DNA from: Hofstenia miamia
Taxonomy: Eukaryota; Xenacoelomorpha; Acoela; Hofsteniidae
Length of the DNA stretch: 64,000 nt
Assembly: GCA_900660155.1 (NCBI GenBank)
Contig: CABFPE010000009.1
Span: 1,532,336-1,596,335 of the forward strand
Reading direction: 5' to 3'
The position numbers and the translations under genes are program-made. Of the stretch, positions 39,796-50,207 are shown piece after piece (the stretch's first letter is position 1; each line of letters begins with the position of its first letter). The notes below the pieces were generated by a model. It was not told the origin of the DNA. It ran no database searches and saw nothing but the letters and a program-made list of their open reading frames with translations.

Positions 39796-39993
39796 CTAAA
39801 ACCTATGCTCTACAGTAACCAGTTCCTGATATAAGCGACTAAATGCATTTACTGCATTGTCCTCCTCATTGAGAGGTCTTACTGTAAATTTTCTTGCCAT
39901 AGAATAGTGGGCCCTGGTCATTTCATCCAAATTTGTATCAGAAATATGACCAATAATCCTCAAACAGATATCCAAATTTAACATAAAAACCAA
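39796..39993 (-). CDS. Unrecognised open frame, 65 codons, doubtful
   Basis: The amino-acid mix is protein-like: I-G-H-I-S-D-T-N-L-D-E-M-T-R-A-H-Y-S-M-A, then V-R-P-L-N-E-E-D-N-A-V. It is less AT-biased than typical chance frames here, but no family is recognised and there is no clear acceptor or donor. It may be an exon or a remnant of an element. Confidence 0.25.
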   Translation of the reverse strand: MVFMLNLDICLRIIGHISDTNLDEMTRAHYSMARKFTVRPLNEEDNAVNAFSRLYQELVTVEHRF

Positions 39994-42663
39994 AAAATGA
40001 TAAGAAGTGGTGCCTCATATAAATAGTTTTGCCGTTTTTTAAAAAATTATTACTAATAATAAGCATAATATTCACAGAGTTCTTTTAACATAAAATTATT
40101 AAACAAAAACAAAAAGAAATCAATGAATAGACAAAAATAATTATTTTTGTATTATTCATACATTTCTTTTAGTTTTTGTTTAATTATAATTAAAATCTTT
40201 ATGAACTTCAAAGTTCCAAATTCTTGAATTTTCAAAATGTTCCCTAAATCTGTTAGTTTTCTTACATTCTAACGATTGTAAGCTACCCATCATCCGACCC
40301 ATCGAAAATTGATCGTGGGTCGGGTGGCGTCTGGTTGACTCGTTTCCATTCAGCAACAAAGCATGATTTCATATTTAGGGTTTCATTCATATTGCAACAT
40401 CACTCCACTTATTCAAATTTAATTTATCAGGGTGCTGCTGTCTGCCAAAGCTTCTATTCAAAAAGAAAAACTTTCATAACCTGTTTCTACAATTTTTTCA
40501 ATTTTATAATTGGTGTTTATTTTGTTAAAAGAAATTCTTCACTATTTTTATTAAATATATCTTCATTAACTGGTGCTGTATAAGGTTTGTTCAAACAAAG
40601 CATATCTGCTTGGTAGCTATTTTTACGTTTAAGTTTTGACTCGTATTGTTTCAACAAATATTTGCTCAAATTATGGTAATACTTTAACACAAAAAAGCTT
40701 AGTTCTCATTGGATTACGTTAGCTTTTCTTTTCACCTGTAGATTTTCTAACTGCACAGTTTTATATTACTTAATTGTTAGGTTAATTCAAAGAAAACTGT
40801 TGCTGGAAAGAGTTGATGCTATTCAAATGAATGATGTTCAACTTTAGCGGAATTTAATTATGTAGGTCACTTTAGTGCATCTGTAATAATAATAGAGGGT
40901 GATAACCCACAGAAAATTCTACTCTAAACTATTTGTTATAAATGATGTCCTGAGTTTAATATTACGGCAAGAAATGAATACTTATGTATGTTAGTAGTTT
41001 TATAGTTCAATTCTCTTTGTTTTTTGGAATGTGCCTTCGCTTAGTAACAATTTTCATTATTTGCAGGTTGAAAGTTATAAAATAATCCACCACTATTGGT
41101 TAGCTACCATATGTCATTGTTGTGAAGATTCTTTGTGTACAAATTTATTAGACTATATTCATTTTTTTCTAAATATAACTTACTATTTTTTATTATTTTA
41201 AAACAATAAATATTAATGTGTAAAAATTTTAATGAACCAAATTTTCCAGAATATTTGAGAAGATTTTCTAAGAAGTTTTTTCTGCTGTCCCTTTCTTAAT
41301 TGTAATTCAGCTTTAATGCTATTCACAATTATATAAATCTCAACTGTAGAAGCTGCAGTTGCAAAATCTTTTATAATTGCAGTTAATCAATATCTGGGTA
41401 CCTGGAACTGGCTTCCATGGTTTTCATTAGCTAAACATTGTAACAGAAGAACAGTAATTTCCACTATGAAAATATCAGGATTCTGGCATCTCATAATTGA
41501 TAGCATGCATGTAAAACTTGAGAAATACATTGAATGATCGTGAAAATTTTGTAAGTTATCTATTTCGAAAGGCAAATACTCAAATATTAAGAAGTGACTG
41601 TTGCGTAAAGTACTTTTCGGATACTACAGCAAACATCCCTATTTATGAAAATGAATGTTGCGAACCCCTACTGTGTAGGGAACACAGTGGAAAGTATCGG
41701 GAAATAATTATAAGAAACCATCTAGGAATGACTATTGTGTAATATGGAAGAAAGCGAGGTCTCTTGTTTTTTGAAAAACCAAAACTTTGCATGAATGAAA
41801 GGTTTTATTTGTTTTTAGTTTCGAAATCTGTGTATAGTTGATTGAAATCAAATTATTATTAAATTATTTTTATCAGTGGTGGCGTGCACAACAAAATTGG
41901 AGGTGGGAGGACTCAAGTGTAATTGCCCTTAACTAAATAAAAATATAATAATTTTGAATTTCCCACAACAGCATTGTAGATATAAGTTTTACCCAACATT
42001 TGTCAAACTTAGATATGCAAACTACAAATATCATTCAAAAATTCTGAAAATTTCTAGATAATTGTTGTCCTTAGAAGTGCAAAGACCAAAATACTGCCTT
42101 TTGTATATTTTACCATTGACCAATGTTATCTAGAAATATTTTAAGGTTGTTTAAGGTGCAAAATTTAGAGGTTGTGAATGTGTCATTATTCAATGCTTCA
42201 ACATTACTAAATTAAAAATTACGTGTATATTTAAGCTACTACTCTGAGAACGAGTTTGCAATTATTCAAAAAAATAATTCAACAAATTTATTACAAAATC
42301 AAATTTTAAAATAGTGCTTAGCTCTACCATAACTGATGCACCATTTCCTAAGTGTAAAGGTAACAACATATAATTCAACTTTATTCTCGAATCAGCAAAT
42401 ACGTTCTGCTTTTTACAACTTTTAGTTGTATTTTAAAGAAATGTAATTATTAAAATTGAAGTGAAAAATTGTTTGTATGAATATATCTTCCGTCAATCAA
42501 TTGCAGCACCTGCTTATAAATTCGTCTAGCCACTGTAATTCCTGGACCAAAACGTGGCTCCAATGAATTACTCTTTAACTGTCGCTTTAAATGATAACAA
42601 TCAAACCGATCAGGCTGTTGAATCAAGTCTTGAAGTAAATTTGAATACCCTCCGAATCAAAAT

Positions 42664-42665
<2 letters not shown>

Positions 42666-42709
<44 letters not shown>
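42666..42709. repeat. (TA)n microsatellite at the Penelope 5' break
   Basis: About 44 bases of pure TA repeat, read through as I-Y-I-Y... in the open frame that continues into Penelope coding sequence. Confidence 0.95.
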
Positions 42710-42713
<4 letters not shown>

Positions 42714-44137
42714 AATGTATTGAAAATAAACTCATTCCAAAATTTCTATCACTTTCAATTCCAAATCACCTAAAACCATACTCCTATCATTTCAGAAAAA
42801 GTCAACTAAAATCGTTAAAATCAATCCTCACAGACCCTAAAAAAGAAGACAAGGTAATTAGAATTCATTATTCTAATATGATTGAAACTAAGAACAAAAA
42901 TATTTTATCGTATTTATGCATGTTGAAAAATAACAAAAAACTTTCTGAAATTACAATAAGGCATAATAAAAAGATTGCCTTCGAGAACGACAAGAAAATA
43001 TTGGTCAATTTAAGCTTAAGAATACAGTAATAAATATATCTTCCACAAAACTGACGTCCGATCAAAAAGAAGCATTATGTTATGAAATGAATATGTGTTG
43101 GCCTTCTAGTTACAATACTATAAATGTTAAAAGTGAAACTGAATCAATGTTTCAATCTTTATTAAAAAGTGAAAAGCCAAGTGACAATCTTAAGTATGAT
43201 TTAAAATCGGAATTACTTTCAATTACTAATACTTACCTAAAAAGAAGAAATATTCCAAAAAAGATAAAATCACTTTATAAAGCACTTAATGAACTGTCAA
43301 AAAATGAATCGATTTATATATCTCGATTTGACAAAGGAAACGGGATTGTAATTATTGATAGAACTAAATACATTGAAAAAATGAATGACATTTTAAAAGA
43401 TGAATCCAAATTTATCAAATTTAAAAACAAGAAAGTTAAGAAAAATCCATTCATGTATGAAGTAGAAAAATTTAATAAAACATTAAAGAAATTAGTACAT
43501 AGCAAAGAATTACCAATAGAATTATACAAAGAGTTTCATAGTATAGGATGTCAACCAAGTAGAATGTATTGTCTCCCTAAGATCCACAAGAACAAAGAGG
43601 ACCCTTCATTTCGACCAATTTTATCAATGATGAATTCTACAACATATAATTTGTCAAAGTGGCTTGATTCATTATTGAAGAAGTATATTCCATCAAAATA
43701 CATAATAGAAGACACATTCGATTTTTTAAATAAAATTGGCAAATATTTTGACAACAATAAAGAAAATGAAAAATTCATGGCAAGTTTTGATGTAAAATCA
43801 TTGTTTACAAATATCCCAGTTAATAAAACAATAGACCATATACTAAAACTTATTCCACAAGAAGAATTATCATTTTCTCATGAAACCTTAAAACAATTGC
43901 TAAAAATAGCGTGCTTAAATGTAAAGTTTATGTTCAATGGGGAAATTTATGAACAAAAAGATGGAATAGCGATGGGCTCACCCTTAGGCCCTAGCATGGC
44001 TTGTTTTGCAATGGATATTTTAGAAACAAAGATAGAATCATTGACAATAAAACCAAGTTTAAAATGTAAATGATATTTTCACTATCGTTGAAAATCTAAA
44101 TGATATTGATGAATTTAATGGTTTTCTAAACAACTGT
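42710..44137 (+). mobile_element. Penelope-like element, reverse transcriptase, broken and cut by gap
   Basis: Two open frames (42554-43030 and 43087-44073) cover the N-terminal region and most of the reverse transcriptase. In the second frame: D-K-G-N-G at residues 82-86, L-P-K-I-H-K near 162, R-P-I-L-S-M near 178, then F-D-V-K-S-L-F-T-N-I-P near 234 (first catalytic aspartate) and G-I-A-M-G-S-P-L-G-P near 293. The open frame ends at the region of the YxDD box, and related sequence continues to the assembly gap. A GIY-YIG endonuclease, if present, would fall in or beyond the gap. The start coincides with the (TA)n tract, so the first part of the element is missing. It is homologous to the element at the left end of the window and lies in the same orientation. 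Inactive as seen. Confidence 0.9.
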
Positions 44138-45137
44138 NNNNNNNNNNNNNNNNNNNNNNNNNNNNNNNNNNNNNNNNNNNNNNNNNNNNNNNNNNNNNNN
44201 NNNNNNNNNNNNNNNNNNNNNNNNNNNNNNNNNNNNNNNNNNNNNNNNNNNNNNNNNNNNNNNNNNNNNNNNNNNNNNNNNNNNNNNNNNNNNNNNNNNN
44301 NNNNNNNNNNNNNNNNNNNNNNNNNNNNNNNNNNNNNNNNNNNNNNNNNNNNNNNNNNNNNNNNNNNNNNNNNNNNNNNNNNNNNNNNNNNNNNNNNNNN
44401 NNNNNNNNNNNNNNNNNNNNNNNNNNNNNNNNNNNNNNNNNNNNNNNNNNNNNNNNNNNNNNNNNNNNNNNNNNNNNNNNNNNNNNNNNNNNNNNNNNNN
44501 NNNNNNNNNNNNNNNNNNNNNNNNNNNNNNNNNNNNNNNNNNNNNNNNNNNNNNNNNNNNNNNNNNNNNNNNNNNNNNNNNNNNNNNNNNNNNNNNNNNN
44601 NNNNNNNNNNNNNNNNNNNNNNNNNNNNNNNNNNNNNNNNNNNNNNNNNNNNNNNNNNNNNNNNNNNNNNNNNNNNNNNNNNNNNNNNNNNNNNNNNNNN
44701 NNNNNNNNNNNNNNNNNNNNNNNNNNNNNNNNNNNNNNNNNNNNNNNNNNNNNNNNNNNNNNNNNNNNNNNNNNNNNNNNNNNNNNNNNNNNNNNNNNNN
44801 NNNNNNNNNNNNNNNNNNNNNNNNNNNNNNNNNNNNNNNNNNNNNNNNNNNNNNNNNNNNNNNNNNNNNNNNNNNNNNNNNNNNNNNNNNNNNNNNNNNN
44901 NNNNNNNNNNNNNNNNNNNNNNNNNNNNNNNNNNNNNNNNNNNNNNNNNNNNNNNNNNNNNNNNNNNNNNNNNNNNNNNNNNNNNNNNNNNNNNNNNNNN
45001 NNNNNNNNNNNNNNNNNNNNNNNNNNNNNNNNNNNNNNNNNNNNNNNNNNNNNNNNNNNNNNNNNNNNNNNNNNNNNNNNNNNNNNNNNNNNNNNNNNNN
45101 NNNNNNNNNNNNNNNNNNNNNNNNNNNNNNNNNNNNN
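44138..45137. other. Assembly gap, 1000 N
   Basis: Exactly 1000 N, the size often used for a gap of unknown length. It separates the Penelope element from the gene-dense block on the right. Confidence 0.98.
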
Positions 45138-45153
45138 GTTTTTTGTTAGTCAT

Positions 45154-45480
45154 GGCATCATGTGTGAAATCTAAAAATGTATTATTCAAAGTACGTGGGT
45201 CAGCATACAATTGTATTTATTATATCAATGAGGTGTTGATTTTAATCGATGAAAAACTTTGTATTCTAACAGTGCGTCATTCAAAAGAAGTGTTTGACCA
45301 TCTCCTGTGCCATATACAAAAAGCTTTTAACTGGTATGAACGTAACTTTCATCATATCGCATTTACAGAGGGAAACCTCAAAAGTGAACAAATGATTGAA
45401 TTCATTGCTTCACTAAATCTATCAACTCAAAAGAATACGGTATTTTGGGGATGTGATGCTATGAACAGTAGTATTAAGAG
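45154..45480 (+). CDS. Unrecognised protein, cut by assembly N
   Basis: An open frame from an ATG at 45154 runs about 109 codons to a single N at 45481, so its end is not defined. The composition is protein-like, with C-I-Y-Y-I-N-E-V-L-I-L-I-D-E-K, A-F-N-W-Y-E-R-N-F-H-H and F-W-G-C-D-A-M-N. I recognise no family. Its neighbours, the small genes beside the Polinton core, suggest it may belong to the same mobile block, but this is only positional. Confidence 0.45.
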
Positions 45481-45516
45481 NTGACATTATTGTTTGCGGG
45501 AACATTGTTAACAACT

Positions 45517-45918
45517 TTAGCATTGTTTGTAGCAGATGTGTTTGGCTGCTCGTCTCCACAACCAATTTGAGGGCGTTCGTTGCACTCGTACTTGGTCATC
45601 ATCAGGTGACCACTCTTTGAAAACCTGAGATGGGGTATTCATCTGTTCATCCGGGATATTATCAAAGCTAAAAACATTTGTTTAACCCACTTAATAATAG
45701 TTTTGTTTTTTAATAAAATGAAAAACGTGCATTGCATACTTCATATTATAACGACTTGTATTATAAAAGTTCTTAGATAATATATTTTACAAAAGAATGA
45801 CTTACATGCTTTCGTCAAAGCTAATTTCCAAGGGATCCCTGTAAAGGGAATCTTCTATGATCTGTTCGTATTGGGCATTCCATCCCATAAGGAAGTCAGA
45901 AACATTGTTTGAATTCAT
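45517..45918 (-). CDS. Small two-exon candidate gene, function unknown
   Basis: Exon 1 starts at an ATG (45918) and encodes 37 residues beginning M-N-S-N-N-V-S-D-F-L-M-G-W-N and rich in acidic residues. It ends at 45806, followed by GTAAGT. Exon 2 starts at 45667 after TGTTTTTAG and runs in phase to a TAA at 45517-45519; it contains F-K-E-W-S-P-D-D-D-Q and ends W-L-W-R-R-A-A-K-H-I-C. The intron of 138 bases has consensus GT-AG ends and a T-rich stretch before the acceptor. The predicted protein would be 87 residues with an acidic front and a basic, tryptophan-containing end. No family is recognised. It lies beside the Polinton core, but membership is not shown. Confidence 0.5.
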
Positions 45919-46782
45919 TTTTAAACGGAGTAAATTTAGATGTCAACTGGTAACGCTAAAATCAGAGTATAGAATGATTAATTTAGGTTGCTAATCCAGG
46001 GTCAAAGCTAATTGGTTGAATACAAAGTGATGATATCCAATTAGGGAGTCATAAAATTAATAATTTATGAGGAGCAGCTTTTTAACAAGCTGGTGGAATC
46101 TTATTACTTACTCTCACTAGGAATTACGCAAGTTGTAAATTTAATGTATTTCTGACAGTTTTATGGGGCTGTGGCTTTTAACAAGTTGGCTATTCTCGAA
46201 AGCAGGTGGAGTTTAATTCGAAAAAACCTTTTAAACTGTCAAATTTTCAGAATGATTGACAATACCTGGGCGCTTTTGCAAAACGAGTTTGCGCTTGATT
46301 TTTTAAAATATAAATTTAACATGCTCGAAAATTTAAATGTCTTTGTCTGAGTTTTGTAAACATTTTTCAGAGTTTTTGAACATGCAATAAACCCATGGTG
46401 TAAAAATTTAAACATTTGTGATAATAGTTTTCTTAGCCAAAGTATGTAAACAGGTTCTCGGCTCTTAGCATAGTGTTAAGTAATACTATAAACCCTTAGA
46501 TACAATATGTTATGAGGAAACCAAGAGTTTTATAATCTAAAACATGGTTCTTTATATGACACATTGGAAACGGTAAATTGATATTAAGATAAACTAGACA
46601 TATGGGTGTACAAACACATAACAGATATTTTATAATATTCTAACAATGTTTTTGCAAATGAAGTAATCATGTTAGTTGATGATTGGATCAAATTAATAAA
46701 ATTATTTTTTTTGATTGGCTTATATGCTAAAAGTTTGTAATAAATAACTTGTACTTTGAACATTTTTTCAATTTAAAATTTA

Positions 46783-47268
46783 ATGATGACTCTGAAAGCT
46801 GTTAGCAAATCCCATGTTCAAAAATCTATCACCAAAGTTACGCAACGCAAACAAGAGGAACTCTCGCAACCCAAAAAATAAATATTGAAGCCAATATTAC
46901 CAAAGACCGTGTATTCCATAGAGAGTGTTGCTAATGTAGTTCAACCAGAGATGGTCAACAGTCTTAATGAAGTTTCCAAACAAAGTCAGATGAAATATAT
47001 CTCTGTTAGAGAATTAGAAATTGGTGAGTGGCAAAAAATACACAATGCATATAGCCTTCAGACAAAGTACAGTCCTGCAGTAAAAATTATACTTGAAAAC
47101 GGAAAATGCTTCTTCCTCCCTAAACGTTATGCAGAGAAAGCTACAGGAGAAAAATATAAGATGTTTATCAGAATTAAATTCAACAAGGCAAGGATAAACC
47201 GCCAATATATCCAGGTGGCAATGCACAAACTGTATTTAGATTTTCCGTGTAAAAAATATTTAGAATAA
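46783..47268 (+). CDS. Small protein with TKY...FLPKRY motif, copy A
   Basis: The frame from about 46885 to a TAA at 47266-47268 encodes L-Q-T-K-Y-S-P-A-V-K-I-I-L (about residues 58-70) and F-F-L-P-K-R-Y-A (about 77-84), followed by a lysine-rich end. A possible N-terminal part with an ATG at 46783 lies just upstream. The motif pair T-[KR]-Y-x-x-x-V-K-I-x-L and F-L-P-[KR]-R-Y is shared with the minus-strand gene at 48371-48925, so the two are homologous. I have seen similar small proteins beside transposon-like and virus-like elements of invertebrates, but can give no established function; nucleic-acid binding is a guess. Treat as part of, or a passenger beside, the Polinton relic. Confidence 0.55.
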
Positions 47269-48338
47269 ATATGTGTAACAATGATTTCTATTTTTTATCT
47301 GATAACATAAACAGTAGTTGCTACTGAAACAAAAAACAAAACGATTTAAGAAACATGTTTACCATTTGCTTAGATTACAAGATCAATTATATCTAATGTG
47401 TATATTACAAACTGGATTATTTATCATTTTGCTTAAAATATAAAAACAAAAATAGAGTAAATATAAATTTATAGAATTATTAACCATACAATCTTAATCA
47501 AAAATAGAAGCTTACCATGAAATTAATGATACTTGGTGAGCATGTGAATATAAACACTGGTTTGGGAAATATTTTCCAAATAAACATGATAAAAGTTGAA
47601 AATATAAAAAAATTAATTTTTTAAAATTATTTATCATTATTNGTTGTTTAAATTATAGGATCAATTATATCTAATGTATATATTACAAACTGGATTATTT
47701 ATGATTTTGCTTAAATATAAAAACAAAAAATGGAGTAAATATAAATTTATAGAATTATTAACCATACAATCTTAATCAAAAATAGAAGCTTACCATGAAA
47801 TTAATGATACTTGGTGAGCATGTGAATATAAACACTGGTTTGGGAAATATTTTCCAAATAAACATGATAAAAGTTGAAAATATAAAAAAATTAATTTTTT
47901 TAAAATTATTTATCATTATTATTAAATGATTAAAATATAGCAAATATTAAGAACTTTGACATTGAAATTATTATTTTTTGACAATGATGAGTAGAACAAG
48001 TTTGCATGCATGGATTTTATTCAAATGCCAAAAACTTTACCAAAAAAATATAAGATTATTCAAATTAACCAGAGGATAAACCGCCAATATATCCAGGTGG
48101 CAATGCGCAAACAGTATTTAGATTTTCCGTGTAAAAATATTTAGAATAAATATGTGTAACAATGATTTCTATTTTTTATCTGATAACATAAACAGTAGTT
48201 GCTACTGAAACAAAAAACAAAACGATTTAAGAAACATGTTTTCTGGTTGTTTAAATTATAGGATCAATTATATCTAATGTATATATTACAAACTGGATTA
48301 TTTATGATTTTGCTTAAATATAAAAACAAAAAATGGAN
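47193..48338. repeat. Gap-flanked duplicated block, probable tandem repeat or misassembly
   Basis: Sequence following copy A is present twice. The block starting GGATAAACCGCCAATATATC occurs near 47193 and again near 48068. The block containing GATCAATTATATCTAATG occurs near 47380, 47658 and 48261. Single N characters sit at 47642 and 48338, and the piece between them starts and ends with the same 92 bases (47643-47734 and 48246-48337). A few single-base differences separate the copies, so they may be alleles or diverged repeat units. The layout parallels the block at 37.7-38.3 kb. Confidence 0.85.
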
Positions 48339-48370
48339 ACATGAGGAAAAAGCAATGATGAAAACAAAAG

Positions 48371-48925
48371 CTATATTTTTATTTTGCTAAACTCCAATAC
48401 AATCCAATTTACATTATTACCACCACCAGTTGAGATTTCCATATCATTGTTGTGGAAAAGTTTTTTATTTACCAAAGTCTTGCAATTTTCACTGATCACA
48501 TTAACATAACGTCTAGGAAGAAAGTAATTAAACCTGTTGCTGAGCTTAATCTTTACTGTGATACCATATCTCGTGTTCAAATTCACCACATCTTCAATTG
48601 TAAACCATTGTTTTTTCGGGAGTTTGCTAGCAGGGCATGCTTTTGAAAAAGTGAGTGATGATAGTAGCGGCTGGAGTTGACATTGTTTAAGCTTTGTAAA
48701 AAATTGTCGTCTTCGCTCATCTCAGGGATGGGGGAGACAATCGCATTGTTATTGACTGTAGGACGTCTTCATTTGTGTTGCGACTTGCGTTTTTCTTTTA
48801 CAGGTGCAGGCAGTGTGATCATCTCCTGAGTTAGTGGGTTATAACCACGTGAGGGTGGTGGAGTTGTACATAGATCATCAAACAGGCTACTCAGCAAACC
48901 GGATGCTAGCATTTCAACAGACATT
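48371..48925 (-). pseudogene. Small protein with TRY...FLPRRY motif, copy B
   Basis: Minus-strand coding begins at an ATG near 48924 with M-S-V-E-M-L-A-S-G-L-L-S-S-L-F-D-D-L, then a proline- and lysine-rich stretch. The conserved part (48589-48371) has L-N-T-R-Y-G-I-T-V-K-I-K-L and Y-F-L-P-R-R-Y-V, homologous to copy A at 46.8-47.3 kb. The open frame is broken. Its place at the downstream end of the minus-strand Polinton genes makes it the most likely of the pair to belong to that element. Function unknown. Confidence 0.55.
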
Positions 48926-49427
48926 GCCAAAAGTGAGAGATGAAATTGTGTAGAAGAAGAATAATGATTTTATCCAAAGAAATGAAGTGAATATATAGAT
49001 TGACCAGCCAATGGAAATACATTTGAATTTATGAAAAATAATTATTGGTTGGAAAAATGTGATGCAATAAACATGTTACAATGAATTTTGACAAATGTTA
49101 TTTTGAAAGTTTTCCCAAATTATACATGTAAGCTTCTTGAAATTATGGAAAATTAGTTTGTAATATTATGTGTACGTATCTCGAAAGGGGTTGTTATAAT
49201 AAGGTATATATTAACAAGATGTAATGCAAACAATTGTGATATTAACAAAGTGAAATTAGTCATGCCAAAAAAACGGCCCTAACATGAATCAAAATCAATT
49301 AAAAGCATCACTAATTGAAATCCATTAGTAGACATACTTAAAAAATATGTGATGTCAGTGAAAACCCACTAGCGGAGATGTCAATCAAATGCTGAGTCAC
49401 TAAAAACACTCCTCCAATATTGATGAA

Positions 49428-49900
49428 TCAGCTAAGTGTTACGAGAACTTCAGGGTGTCCCAATGGAACGGGATCTTGACTATATACACTACTTCCATCA
49501 TATATGTTGCATTCATATTCTGACTTGTTTGCTTTTAATTGCCTACCAACCAGTTTAAATTGTATTGAAATATCTTTGGGTTTAAGAATGGTGTTTATAT
49601 CTTTATACAGGTCTTCAAAGCTATGCATATGCTTTGAATAAAGCTGCAAACAAATTTTGGTTCCATGTTTTTTCTTCAAAACCCATCACTGTGTCCTAAG
49701 ATTAAGAAATTTTGATGTGTACCCAATATCAATAACCACTAAATCATATGCATTATTAATTGGCTCATTAAAATATGTAGTAAATTCACCCAATCCCACT
49801 GGATGGCATAGTCCATCTTCTCCACCTCTGTCAGATACTAATGTTATAAGAACCAATACTTGCATGTCAATCTATATGTTTCTCATCTATCAAGTGAACC
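49428..49900 (-). pseudogene. Polinton penton-like (minor capsid) piece 1
   Basis: Open minus-strand pieces share with the next gene the motif H-M-H-S-x-x-x-L-Y-x-D-I-N and a following I-S-x-x-x-K-L/R-M-V-G. Further upstream is a segment of the type F-T-T-Y-F-x-x-P-I, reminiscent of the start of Polinton minor capsid (penton, single jelly-roll) proteins. The assignment is by similarity of short motifs and by position after the protease, so it is less secure than that of the major capsid protein. Broken. Confidence 0.45.
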
Positions 49901-50207
49901 CTTCAGTTTAAAGGATGCATATTTTTAAGTAAATGTGAAAACTATTTACAAGTGTGGGAAAAATCAATAATTTTATTACTTCACACAAGAAATTGTGTTG
50001 AAGTTGATAAAACACAAATGTATTTTAATGAAGCATGAAGTGATGAAGTGATGGAAATCTTTCAAGAAATTAATGTTTTGTTAGTGAAATAAAAAATGGG
50101 ACATAAATTTTTTATGCATAAATGCACTATTCACAAATTGCATCATTATTATTAAATTCTATTCAAGGCATTATGATTAATTTCGTATTGACATAGTAGT
50201 AATGCCA

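Larger units (their letters stand above)
38309..42665. other. AT-rich stretch, no recognised gene
   Basis: About 4.4 kb. It holds (TA)n tracts at 38543-38577 and 39199-39222, a CpG/CCAAT patch near 38.8 kb, a small hairpin at 40294-40323 and an unrecognised 65-codon minus-strand frame at 39796-39993. A CAGTGGTGG sequence at 41874 resembles a hAT end, without a convincing partner. Confidence 0.5.

Noticed and set aside
41874-42535. Possible hAT element: CAGTGGTGGCGTGCAC at the left and GCCACTG at the right
   Set aside because: Only the first six bases match between ends and the flanking octamers differ, so a shared element is not supported.
44059-45210. 383-codon minus-strand open frame
   Set aside because: Almost all of it is the assembly gap translated as unknown residues.
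49657-49911. 84-codon plus-strand frame
   Set aside because: Antisense to the penton-like piece of the Polinton.
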